Notes under the pieces: generated by a model
What the model was told of the DNA's origin: nothing
What the model saw: only the letters and a program-made list of their open reading frames with translations
Databases searched by the model: none
Made by a program: the position numbers and the translations under genes
In this document: positions 34,685 to 42,864 of the stretch, one piece after another
How the letters are laid out: each line of letters begins with the position of its first letter
How positions within the stretch are numbered: position 1 is the first letter of the stretch
Origin: an uncultured Clostridia bacterium
Lineage (GTDB): Bacteria; Bacillota; Clostridia; Saccharofermentanales; DTU023
Length of the DNA: 55,370 nt
Direction of reading: 5' to 3'
Assembly: GCA_937922005.1 (NCBI GenBank)
Contig: CAKZWV010000016.1
Span: forward strand, 1 to 55,370

Positions 34685-36826
34685 CTAGTCGAGGGCAGGG
34701 ACTTGTTCGACATGGGCATGGCCATGGCCATGGTAACGGAAAATCGTCAGGGCATTGAGGGTAGCCAAAATGGTTACGCCGACGTCTGCAAAAACTGCCA
34801 TCCACAGGTTAGAAAAGCCCAAGACGGCAAGGACGAGCACGGCGATTTTGATGCCCAAACTCATGCCAATATTTTGTTTAACCTTTTGCATAGTCTGTTT
34901 GCCAATGCGCACGACAGAGACCAGTTGGTCTAAGGAATCCTTCAAAAGAACCACATCGGCCGCCTGGAGAGCCGCATCGGTGCCCAGACCTCCCATGGCG
35001 ATCCCCAAGTCTGCCCGGGCCAAGACGGGAGCGTCATTGAGTCCATCTCCCACAAAGGCCAATTTTCCAGTTTGAGCATCCTGCTTCAGATACTGCTCTA
35101 GGACGGCCACCTTATCGGCTGGTAAGAGATCACCATAGGCAGCAGTCAGAGGCAAATCTTGGGCCAGGCGGTCCACCACCACCTGGCGGTCCCCACTTAA
35201 CACCACCTGGGTTTTCACTTGCAGGTCCTGCAAAGCTAGCAAACTCTCCCGGGCCTCTTCTTTTACTTCATCTTCTAACAAGAGGCAGCCCACAAGGGCC
35301 CCATCGACTCCCAAGAAGACAGGAGCGCCCGTAGACCAATGCGCTTCCATGTCGGCAGTGATGCCAGCTTTTATCTTGCTTTCGGCCAGGCCATCCTCGC
35401 TCCACTCTTTTTCAAGGAAGCGGAGGTTTCCCGCCAAAACTTGCTGGCCCTTCACCTTAGCTCGGATGCCCAGGCCTGCCACATCAACAAAATCTTCAAC
35501 CTGGCCCCAATCCACCTGGCCGCCCCGGCTAGCATATTCTTCTTGGATAGCAAGGGCTAGAGGGTGTTGAGAATTGGCTTCTGCATGCGCCAAATACTCC
35601 AGCACCTCTTCCTGGGTCCAAGTTTTTCCCTTACCGGATTCTGCAGGGACAAAGGCAGAAATTTCAGTCACCTTGAATTGGGCCTTGGTCAGGGTCCCTG
35701 TCTTGTCATAGAGAACGGTCTGGAGGTCAGCCAATTCTTCCAAGAAGACCCCGCCCTTGATCAAGATCCCCATCTGAGATGCCCGGCCCAGACCAGCAAA
35801 GATACTTAAAGGCACCGATAAGGTCAAAGCGCAAGGACAGGAAATAACTAAGAAATTCATAGCCCGACGGAGCCAGACCATAAGGCGCTGCCCATAAGAC
35901 AGACCAGGAAGGAGGGCCCCCATTAGGGGTAAAAAGGCTACGAGGGCTAAGGCAGAAAAGACCACGCAGGGGGTATAAACCTGAGCGAAGCGGGTAACAA
36001 AACGCTCACTAGGGCTCTTCCTCTCTGCCGCATGGGCCACGAGATCCAAAATCTTGCTGATGGTCGATTCCGAATAGGTCTTATTGACCTGAATGGTCAG
36101 AGGGCCCGTCAAGTTCACCGAGGCACTCAAAATCTCGTCGTTGACCCCTACGGTCTGGGGCAGGGATTCGCCCGTCAAGGCGGAAAGGTCTAAGGTTGAA
36201 GTGCCTTCCACAATGGTCCCATCTAGACCAATCCGGTCCCCAGGACGGGCATAGTAGAGGTCGCCAATCTTCAGGCTGCTTGGATCAACGCTGGTCAGAC
36301 CTGCTCCCTCCTCTTGGCTCTCTTTCACCCATACAGAGTCAGCTCGGAGTTGTTCCAGCTGCCGGAAGGACCGCTGAGACTCTTCAACGGCCAGATCTTC
36401 AAAGAGCTCTCCAATGCTATAAAAAAGCATAACGGCTACGGCTTCTCCAAAGTTGGTCAAAACCAGGGCCGAAGTGGCAGCCAAGCTCATTAATAAATTT
36501 TCATTAAAAAGTTTCCCCTCAGTTAGAGATTCCCAAGCCTCTTTGTAGATCTCCGCTGAAATAATCACAAAGGCCACAAGATACAGGGCTAGGCTAACCC
36601 AGTCCAACCACGTAAAAGAAGCCCAATAAAGGCCAGAAAAAATATGACGGCCAAAGCCCTCCACCGAAACCTTTCCAGAAGCAGGCAAGACCCACTGCTT
36701 ATTGACCCAGTTACTAAGGAGGGCCAAGATAAAGAGAGTACCCGACTTCTTAATTTTTTCAAAAGTCTCGAGCTCCTCTCCTTCTAGGTCCCCCTTCCAG
36801 ATGGTTTTCAAAATGGAACTATCCAT
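34685..36826 (-). CDS. Heavy-metal-transporting P-type ATPase (P1B)
   Basis: This is a 713-residue efflux-type ATPase. The metal path motif CPC occurs in VISCPCALTLSVPL, the phosphorylated Asp in DKTGTLTKAQ, the hinge in GDGLNDAPVLARADLGIAMG. No N-terminal ferredoxin-like metal domain is present; instead the C terminus has a His-rich tail RYHGHGHAHVEQ. The SEIYKEAWESL and NFGEAVAVMLFYSIGE segments resemble the Zn/Cd/Co group (ZntA/CadA). AGGAGG precedes the ATG. It lies between cobU and cbiA-cobT and could influence cobalt supply, but metal specificity is not readable. Confidence 0.9.
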   Translation of the reverse strand: MDSSILKTIWKGDLEGEELETFEKIKKSGTLFILALLSNWVNKQWVLPASGKVSVEGFGRHIFSGLYWASFTWLDWVSLALYLVAFVIISAEIYKEAWESLTEGKLFNENLLMSLAATSALVLTNFGEAVAVMLFYSIGELFEDLAVEESQRSFRQLEQLRADSVWVKESQEEGAGLTSVDPSSLKIGDLYYARPGDRIGLDGTIVEGTSTLDLSALTGESLPQTVGVNDEILSASVNLTGPLTIQVNKTYSESTISKILDLVAHAAERKSPSERFVTRFAQVYTPCVVFSALALVAFLPLMGALLPGLSYGQRLMVWLRRAMNFLVISCPCALTLSVPLSIFAGLGRASQMGILIKGGVFLEELADLQTVLYDKTGTLTKAQFKVTEISAFVPAESGKGKTWTQEEVLEYLAHAEANSQHPLALAIQEEYASRGGQVDWGQVEDFVDVAGLGIRAKVKGQQVLAGNLRFLEKEWSEDGLAESKIKAGITADMEAHWSTGAPVFLGVDGALVGCLLLEDEVKEEARESLLALQDLQVKTQVVLSGDRQVVVDRLAQDLPLTAAYGDLLPADKVAVLEQYLKQDAQTGKLAFVGDGLNDAPVLARADLGIAMGGLGTDAALQAADVVLLKDSLDQLVSVVRIGKQTMQKVKQNIGMSLGIKIAVLVLAVLGFSNLWMAVFADVGVTILATLNALTIFRYHGHGHAHVEQVPALD

Positions 36827-36895
36827 AACGCCTCCTCATCACAGCCCAGCTATCGCTTCTCTTTTCAGCATCTAGCTTTGGCCTATAGTCTAATC

Positions 36896-36915
36896 AAGCA
36901 ATCAAGCGATTGTTT
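36896..36915. promoter_or_regulatory. Dyad operator candidate upstream of the metal ATPase
   Basis: AAGCAATC and GATTGTTT flank a 4-base centre, 70 bases before the ATPase start, in an AT-rich stretch with further ATCAAG repeats. ArsR/SmtB repressors bind such dyads; the regulator is 2.4 kb away. Confidence 0.5.
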
Positions 36916-36970
36916 AATTATTAAATCGTATCTAGTCTACGAAGCCAAAAAAAATTTGTCAAGGGTTTGG

Positions 36971-39900
36971 TTAGATATCTTGTTTCGCCGCTTCCTTCGC
37001 CGCATAGTCCTCATAGGCCTCTACCTTTCCAGTTTCAAAGCGGGGCATCTGATGGTAGAGCAAAGAAGTCTGGCGAAGGATATCCAAGAGAAAGAGGGAG
37101 CCCGTCCCCTCTCCCAGCGCTAAACTCAAGTCTAAAAGAGGAGGCAGGCCCATGACCTCCAAAGCCTTTTGGGCCAGCACGGACCGGGGCCGGTGGGTCG
37201 CCACCAAGAACTTTGCTATCCTAGGATGAAGGCTAAAAGCCGCTAAGGCCGCCGCTTCAGTAATCTGCCCATCCAAGAGGACAGGTCGTTGCCGGTAGGC
37301 GGCCCCTAGGTAAAAGCCCACTATAGCCCCTATGTCGTATCCTCCCAAGAAGGCAAGGAGGTCTAGCAACTTTAAGCACCTGGCTTTTGCCCCTTGGAGG
37401 AGGCAGCTAAGATCGGTCTCAGCTTTGTCTGCATCCGTCCTCTCGCCTATCTCTGCGTCTGTCCTCTCTCCTATTTTTGCATCCGTCCTCTCTCCTATCC
37501 CTGCAACCGTCCTCGCTCCTGCTTCTGCGTCCACCCTGGCAAGAAGCTTCTCCCAAAGGGGGGCGAATTCTCTCTCTAAGGCCCTTTGCCGACCGGGAGC
37601 CTCCTTGCAGTAGGTCCGATAAAGTTGAGTCAAAACTCCTTTCTTTTGGGAAAGTTGGTCCCGGCTCAGGCCAGAACCCACATCAATCCACGAAGCTAGG
37701 TCCTCAGGGTCCAAGCCCAAAAGGGCCGCTAAGACCAAAGCCGAAGTCGAAGTATTCCCGATCCCCATTTCCCCGGCTGAATAGAGGTCAGCCAGGCTGT
37801 CAGTTTGGTCGATGAGGGAAAAGCCGGTCCAGATCGCCTCCAAAACTTCATCATAGGACATCATGGGACGGACATCCTCTGGCCTCCAAGGCCCCTTTTC
37901 ATGGGTCAGAGGCACCATGGTGCCCAGGGGGTGGACAATTCGATTTTCGATTTTCAGATAAGCCGGATCATCCCAAGCCTCCCTGGGGTCATAAGCACTC
38001 AAACCAAGATTCACGAGGTGGAGGTCCACCCCCTTATCCTCGCTCAAAATCGACAGGGCATTGCCCCCCTTACAGGCGTTGCGGACCACCTGGGCCGAGA
38101 CCGTCTGATCGCTTTGACTCACCCCCAGGTACACCACCCCATTATCCGCCCCAAAAAGATAGGCCGCATGGGTTGAAAAACGAGGATCCTCCTCCCCCCT
38201 GGCCACGATCAGCTTGGCAAAAAGGTCCTCTAGCTGGCCTAGGGAGCGAATGGGCTTACAGATCTGATTCCAATTTTGTTCGACCAGGGCACGCAGCGCC
38301 GCCTCCTTGGGATTTTCTTTCGACACCAAGGCTAAAGCCCTCAACAAATACTCCAGCCTAGCTTCCCCCCAAGCTCCCATTATCCTTCCCTCGCTAGCCT
38401 CGATCCTGCACTGGGCGTGAGCTTCAACTCGGTCTACCAGCCTCGCCCAAACTTGGGGAGCTGCTGTGAGGGGAAATTCAACACAAGAGAAAAAACCTTG
38501 ACGGGAGTATTTGTCCCAGGAAGAATCCGGGGCAGAAAAGCCGTCGCTATGGGTCCGCCCTCCCTTAGTAAGCTGGAAGGCCGGAGTGGATGCGCTGGCA
38601 GGGGCTGGCGTCAGGGTAGTAAAGGCGTTGACCGTGACCTGGTCGCCCCGGTCCAATAGGAGGGTGTCCCGCTGGGCCTCAAGGGTCCAGTAGCCGAAAA
38701 TGGGACGTTTGGGGGCAATCACGAAAGACTGGCCCAGAAGGTCCTGGAAATGCAACAAAGACTCTCCAAAGGCCACGATGAGAGGATCTGTGCTAGTCGG
38801 TTCACAATTTCCAGGATCGGGGGCAGCGGAATTGGTTCCTGTAGGATCTGCTTCGGGAGCCGCCGGAGTCCAGGTCTCCGGGGCAAAAAGCTGGCGAAAA
38901 GCCGTAAAGGGAGGATTGGCCTCTTGGAGCTGGCCATCTCGATCTCCAGCCAGATAGACCAAATCCAGGTTGGGGGGCAAAGCTTGACGGGCAGGGTCAA
39001 AGTAGACGAGGGTCCAGCCCCGGTCCTCCATGGCCTGGAGGTCAGCCTGAAAGTAATTGGCCGTCAGGGGATTGACCGATATGCCGACCCGCACCGAGCG
39101 GCTCAGGTAGGGGGAAGGGATATTTTCTTGGCCTGCTTCCGCCCGGCGGGGCCCCTGGGGCAAACTAGCAAGCTGTGGGCTAGCGGTCTGCGAGTTATCG
39201 GCCTGAGAACTGGCATCCCTGGAGCTGGTGGACGGCCAGTCGGCACCCATAGAGCCTGCAGGCGGGCCAGGCAGGGGCGGGGCCTGGTGGGCGATGGCTA
39301 GAAGAGCTTCCCAATCAATGCGATCCCGGAGGGCGGCCGCCACTTTGGTCTGCCAGGCTGCCACGGCTTCCTTTTCCATGATGACACCCTTGCGGGTTTC
39401 CGTCAGGCCAAGATCTGGAAAGCGATCCAGGCAACCGAGGCAGGGCAGGCCTGTTTGCTCGGTTAAATAGGTCGCCAGGGTCTTTCCATAGCTAGGCGAT
39501 ACCCCATTCAGTAAATAGGCTTGGATAGAAAGCTCAGGGGTGAGATTTTGAGCCCCCAGAAGGGCGGCCAAAAGGGTCTGGGCCTGACTTTCCGGCCTGA
39601 GGACCAGGATAACGGGCGTTCTAGTGAGGGCAGCTATTCTAGCACTTGATCCCCGGGGAAGGCGATCTTCGCCCAGGCTCCCATCCAATAAGCCCATCAC
39701 TCCCTCGATGATGGCCAGGTGCCCTCCTTTACGGGCCTGGCGGAGCTGACGGTCCTGGTTGTCCTGGCTGTCTTGGAGGCTCATCCGGGCCCGGCGACCC
39801 ATCCGGGCTAAGAGGGCCTCTTCTGACCAGAGGAGCTCATCCAGGTTATCCCCCCGCTGCCCCGTCACCAGGTCTAAAAAATGGAGGTCCATCCGATCGG

Positions 39901-40129
39901 GCCCTACCTTGTAGGGGTCTACCGTAAAGGCCTGATCGAGTCCGTCAGTCCGGCTTTCCTTGACTCCCCGGGCCATGAGCCCTGCTCCCCAGGCCATGAG
40001 CCCTGCAGCCAGGGCCCCGCAGACCCAGGTTTTGCCCGCATGGCTGCTCAAGGCACTGACTAAGATCCGGGGATAAGCAAGGCCCTGTGAAGGCAGACTA
40101 TTAAGATCATAGGATAAAGATATGGACAT
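36971..40129 (-). CDS. cbiA-cobT: Cobyrinate a,c-diamide synthase-like CbiA fused to CobT
   Basis: One 1052-residue frame. Residues 1-580 are CbiA-like: ATP site LSSHAGKTWV, VDPYKVGPDRMDLHF and IIEGVMGLLDG are intact. The amidotransferase domain (from about 340) has lost its triad: relatives' AECGGLMYL reads AFGESLLHF, and the late YLHLHF reads SCVEFPL. Residues about 584-1052 are CobT, which makes alpha-ribazole phosphate: RSLGQLEDL, GADNGVVYLGV, AGEMGIGNTS and the catalytic Glu in LGEGTGSLF. A 24-bp minisatellite adds an acidic repeat inside CobT. A possible internal start (ATG 38380 after GAGGGA) could give separate CobT. It is the first gene after cobK on this strand. Confidence 0.88.
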   Translation of the reverse strand: MSISLSYDLNSLPSQGLAYPRILVSALSSHAGKTWVCGALAAGLMAWGAGLMARGVKESRTDGLDQAFTVDPYKVGPDRMDLHFLDLVTGQRGDNLDELLWSEEALLARMGRRARMSLQDSQDNQDRQLRQARKGGHLAIIEGVMGLLDGSLGEDRLPRGSSARIAALTRTPVILVLRPESQAQTLLAALLGAQNLTPELSIQAYLLNGVSPSYGKTLATYLTEQTGLPCLGCLDRFPDLGLTETRKGVIMEKEAVAAWQTKVAAALRDRIDWEALLAIAHQAPPLPGPPAGSMGADWPSTSSRDASSQADNSQTASPQLASLPQGPRRAEAGQENIPSPYLSRSVRVGISVNPLTANYFQADLQAMEDRGWTLVYFDPARQALPPNLDLVYLAGDRDGQLQEANPPFTAFRQLFAPETWTPAAPEADPTGTNSAAPDPGNCEPTSTDPLIVAFGESLLHFQDLLGQSFVIAPKRPIFGYWTLEAQRDTLLLDRGDQVTVNAFTTLTPAPASASTPAFQLTKGGRTHSDGFSAPDSSWDKYSRQGFFSCVEFPLTAAPQVWARLVDRVEAHAQCRIEASEGRIMGAWGEARLEYLLRALALVSKENPKEAALRALVEQNWNQICKPIRSLGQLEDLFAKLIVARGEEDPRFSTHAAYLFGADNGVVYLGVSQSDQTVSAQVVRNACKGGNALSILSEDKGVDLHLVNLGLSAYDPREAWDDPAYLKIENRIVHPLGTMVPLTHEKGPWRPEDVRPMMSYDEVLEAIWTGFSLIDQTDSLADLYSAGEMGIGNTSTSALVLAALLGLDPEDLASWIDVGSGLSRDQLSQKKGVLTQLYRTYCKEAPGRQRALEREFAPLWEKLLARVDAEAGARTVAGIGERTDAKIGERTDAEIGERTDADKAETDLSCLLQGAKARCLKLLDLLAFLGGYDIGAIVGFYLGAAYRQRPVLLDGQITEAAALAAFSLHPRIAKFLVATHRPRSVLAQKALEVMGLPPLLDLSLALGEGTGSLFLLDILRQTSLLYHQMPRFETGKVEAYEDYAAKEAAKQDI
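37431..37526. repeat. Four copies of a 24-bp repeat inside cobT
   Basis: Copies start at 37431, 37455, 37479 and 37503. They encode the eight-residue unit AxIGERTD two to three times in full plus a degenerate copy, inserted in a loop of the CobT domain. Length is a multiple of three, so the frame is kept. Confidence 0.88.
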
Positions 40130-40152
40130 GATACTTTCCTTTTCTATTGAGA

Positions 40153-40206
40153 GATCTACTAAGCGATCTACTAAGCAATCTACTAAGAGATCTACTAAGA
40201 GATCTA
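40153..40206. repeat. 12-bp tandem repeat between cobK and cbiA-cobT
   Basis: The unit GATCTACTAAGN is repeated about 4.5 times just upstream of cbiA-cobT. It is AT-rich and contains no clear promoter. Confidence 0.85.
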
Positions 40207-40230
40207 AAATACTTGATTAAAATATTCGAT

Positions 40231-40294
40231 GATGCGGGAAGGCAATTGTCATTGATTCCCAGGATGCGAGAAGGTAATTATCATTGGTTCCCGG
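40231..40294. repeat. Two copies of a 32-bp repeat at the cobK 3' end
   Basis: Copies 40231-40262 and 40263-40294 differ at a few positions; both begin GATGCGRGAAGG. The second copy overlaps the last codons of cobK. Confidence 0.85.
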
Positions 40295-41144
40295 CCTTTT
40301 CGCCCAAAAGCAGCTCGACTTGCTCGGTCAAGGCTTCTAGGCTGGGATAGACAAGATCCAGGGGAATGCGAATGGGGGGACGGTCAATTAAAAAAACAGG
40401 AATCTCTAAATGGGCACAGGCCTCCAGCTTCTCAGGCAAACCGCCCAAAATGCCCCCATCCTTGGTGACTAGGGCCCCAGCCCCAAGCTCTTGGAGGGTT
40501 TTCACGTTATCTGCGTAGGAAAAAGGACCCAGGCCGAAAACGAGATTTCTCTCATCAAAGCCAGCCTCTCTAGCTAATTTCAAGGAAGTTTCACCAGGCA
40601 AAATCCGGGCCACTAGGGCCTGGTGAATCTCATCAAGATGGCCTGCAAAAGCCTGGACAAAGAGGGGAAGCTCCTTCACCCCCGTCGTCAGGAAAATCGG
40701 TTTTCTTTTCTCCTGCCAGGCTTGAAAAGTTCGCTGGGCAGCCGCCTCAGGCGAAGGCAGGCGATAGCAACTGCGATAAGAAATAGGGGTGGGCGGGCGT
40801 TGGTAGCGCAAATAAGGAATCTGAGCCTCCCGGGCACTTGCATAGGCTAGGTCGCTGACTAAAGTGGCGTAAGGGTGAGTTGCATCAACAAGAAGATCCA
40901 CCCCCTCTTCCCGAATCACCCGGACAAAAGCGGCTTGGTCCATCCGCCCTTGGATGACCTTTTGAACCGCCTTTCCTAGCAAATGTTCCCCCTCTGGGGT
41001 CGCCACCGTGGCTATCACCCGGTAGGTCTTTGCTAAACTCGTGGCGAGAAGCCGCCCATCGGCCGTGCCGGCCGGAATCAAAATCGTGGGACGAGCGCCC
41101 CGGATCATGGGCTTTGCGCCCTCTACTGGTATATTTGACATCAT
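40281..41144 (-). CDS. cobK: Precorrin-6A reductase (CobK/CbiJ)
   Basis: This 287-residue NAD(P)H-dependent enzyme reduces precorrin-6A or its cobalt form. Signatures are AGTADGRLLATSL near the start, LLVDATHPYATLVSD, FLTTGVKELPLF, and LVTKDGGILGGLPEKLEACA. The start is uncertain: ATG 41144 or 41141 lies 10 bases after a TATACT box without a good ribosome site, and ATG 41108 is also possible. The frame continues upstream to 41264 through repeat sequence and is probably not coding there. Confidence 0.86.
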   Translation of the reverse strand: MMSNIPVEGAKPMIRGARPTILIPAGTADGRLLATSLAKTYRVIATVATPEGEHLLGKAVQKVIQGRMDQAAFVRVIREEGVDLLVDATHPYATLVSDLAYASAREAQIPYLRYQRPPTPISYRSCYRLPSPEAAAQRTFQAWQEKRKPIFLTTGVKELPLFVQAFAGHLDEIHQALVARILPGETSLKLAREAGFDERNLVFGLGPFSYADNVKTLQELGAGALVTKDGGILGGLPEKLEACAHLEIPVFLIDRPPIRIPLDLVYPSLEALTEQVELLLGEKAGNQ

Positions 41145-41154
41145 AGGCCCAGTA

Positions 41155-41184
41155 TAGCACGTTCCCCTTGGGCGTGGAAAGGAA
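41155..41184 (-). promoter_or_regulatory. Candidate cobK promoter
   Basis: On the minus strand TATACT lies about 10 bases before ATG 41144, with TTTCCA 18 bases upstream as a weak -35. If real, the transcript would be nearly leaderless. Confidence 0.4.
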
Positions 41185-41222
41185 TCTGCCCCCTCTCCTT
41201 GGGCGTGGAAGTGAATCCGCAC
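41166..41222. repeat. 31-bp direct repeat upstream of cobK
   Basis: Two copies begin CCTTGGGCGTGGAA at 41166 and 41197. They overlap the proposed cobK promoter. Confidence 0.75.
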
Positions 41223-41348
41223 TTTTTCCCCACAAACATAAATAAGGATCTGACCGGTCGCCAAGCGGGAATATTTGCAGGAGGGCTTGAAATGAGTTAG
41301 GATGGGAGAACTTTAGAGCAGCTCGACAGCAGGGAAAGAGCGGGTAGA

Positions 41349-41430
41349 GGGCAGATAAATAGCTGATAGAGAATGGATTGAGAGCAGGTAAATAGCTGGT
41401 AGAGAATAGATCGAGAGCAGGTAGATACGA
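41349..41430. repeat. 33-bp tandem repeat upstream of the PBP-like gene
   Basis: Two full copies (41349-41381 and 41382-41414) and a partial third share GAGCAGGTAAATAGCTGGTA. With the motif at 41267 they fill the divergent spacer between cobK and the PBP-like gene. Confidence 0.8.
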
Positions 41431-41468
41431 TAAAGTGCATATACCGAGTAAATAGAGAATGGTGGATC

Positions 41469-42863
41469 GTGCATATTAAAATTAAAAAAAACAGAAAAAC
41501 CAGGAAAAGCCCTAAAAAGACATCGAAAAAGGCCAAGGCCAGCAAGCGGTCCCTCTCCTCCAGACAAATCCTCCTCCTAACCCTCATGGGGCTCGTCCTC
41601 GTGAGTCTCAGTGCCCTCTTCCTCTCCCAGGTCAATGGGGTCGATAAAGGGCAGCTGAGCTGGGGGCTGACTCGATCCTACCGGGACGATTGGCAAAAGA
41701 AAAACAGGCGTGAAGAAGCGATTCCCTTCCAAGACGAGGACGAGGACGAGGGCCGGTCTTGGAATGAAAATCCAAAGAAAGACGATATCCGCACTTGGGA
41801 AGAAAGGCAGAACGAGGACGATATCCGCACTTTTGTCGATCCCCTAGAAGATGCCAGGCCCGCTGATGCTAAACCCACGGATGCTAATCCCCCGGATGCG
41901 AGAGCTACAGAGGCAAGAGTCACGGAGGTAAGCGCATCCCAGGACCTTAGGGGCTCTGAGAGCCTGGATCACCCAGGTGCCATACAATCTTCTGGGCTTA
42001 CAAAAAAACAGGAAAAGGCGTCTCCCACTTGGACCCCCTTTGCTGAAAATCCTCTCATTCTCACAAGTCCCGGCATGGCCAGCTATGCCCAGCAGCTCAA
42101 CCAGATCCTGACCCAAGCCGGCCTAGCAAATAGTCCGCAAATGGCTTTTTTCCTAAAGAATCTTCGTACCGGCGAAGTCATCGCCTACAATACAGAGGAG
42201 CCTTTTTACCTTGCTTCTTGTATCAAGGTCCCGGTTGGGATGATCTATGGGCGAATGGTCGATGAAGGGACTTTGACCTGGCAGACCGGGATCCTCTATG
42301 AGGGAAGTTCCAGTTTTGAAATCAATGGCTATAGCCTCGCCCCAGAAGGCTCCTATGTCGCCCTCGATGACCTGGTCCGCACGGCTATTATCCATAGCAA
42401 TAACACCTCTACCAGTGTCCTCTTCCGCTATTTTGAAGACCAGGGCCGCTACCTCCACACAGAAATTGACCAAGTTTTCAAGGTCCACTGGGCCCAGACC
42501 ATCCAACTCAATATCGTAGAAACCAGCCATTTTCTGGAAGATTTGTACCAAAATCTCGACCACTACCCCTCCTATCGGAAGATTTTATCCTACATGCGAC
42601 AGTCTACCACGAAGGACCTCTTGGCTGGGGGCGATATATTTTACGATTTTGCCAACAAATATGGGAATATCGACGGCGATTGGAACGATATGGGGCTCAT
42701 TTTAAACCAAAGCAAACGGGCCCAAGGGCAAAAAAAAGGCGATGAGGAAGAGCCGATTAAATCGGCCTTCGCAGTCATCGCCTTCACCCGAGGAGGCCAT
42801 CCGGACCTCCTCCCGGTTTTGGGAAAATTTGCTGCAGAAATCGCAGCAAAAGACCCTAGCTAA
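41469..42863 (+). CDS. Membrane-anchored class A beta-lactamase/penicillin-binding-like serine hydrolase
   Basis: This 464-residue protein has a very basic N terminus (Lys-rich, residues 1-30), one membrane helix (about 34-54), an acidic linker, and a C-terminal serine hydrolase domain (about 195-460). The catalytic SCIK (S250-K253), SNN (310-312) and KYG (397-399, for KTG) are present. The linker holds 15-bp repeats giving DAxPx pentads (about 128-155). No Glu166-type motif was recognised, so a wall-modifying role is as likely as drug hydrolysis. The start is GTG with a weak GGTGG. Confidence 0.82.
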   Translation: MHIKIKKNRKTRKSPKKTSKKAKASKRSLSSRQILLLTLMGLVLVSLSALFLSQVNGVDKGQLSWGLTRSYRDDWQKKNRREEAIPFQDEDEDEGRSWNENPKKDDIRTWEERQNEDDIRTFVDPLEDARPADAKPTDANPPDARATEARVTEVSASQDLRGSESLDHPGAIQSSGLTKKQEKASPTWTPFAENPLILTSPGMASYAQQLNQILTQAGLANSPQMAFFLKNLRTGEVIAYNTEEPFYLASCIKVPVGMIYGRMVDEGTLTWQTGILYEGSSSFEINGYSLAPEGSYVALDDLVRTAIIHSNNTSTSVLFRYFEDQGRYLHTEIDQVFKVHWAQTIQLNIVETSHFLEDLYQNLDHYPSYRKILSYMRQSTTKDLLAGGDIFYDFANKYGNIDGDWNDMGLILNQSKRAQGQKKGDEEEPIKSAFAVIAFTRGGHPDLLPVLGKFAAEIAAKDPS

Positions 42864-42864
42864 G

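Noticed and set aside
40153..40294. Possible CRISPR-like array
   Set aside because: The repeats are directly adjacent (12 and 32 bp units) without unique spacers, and no cas genes are nearby.
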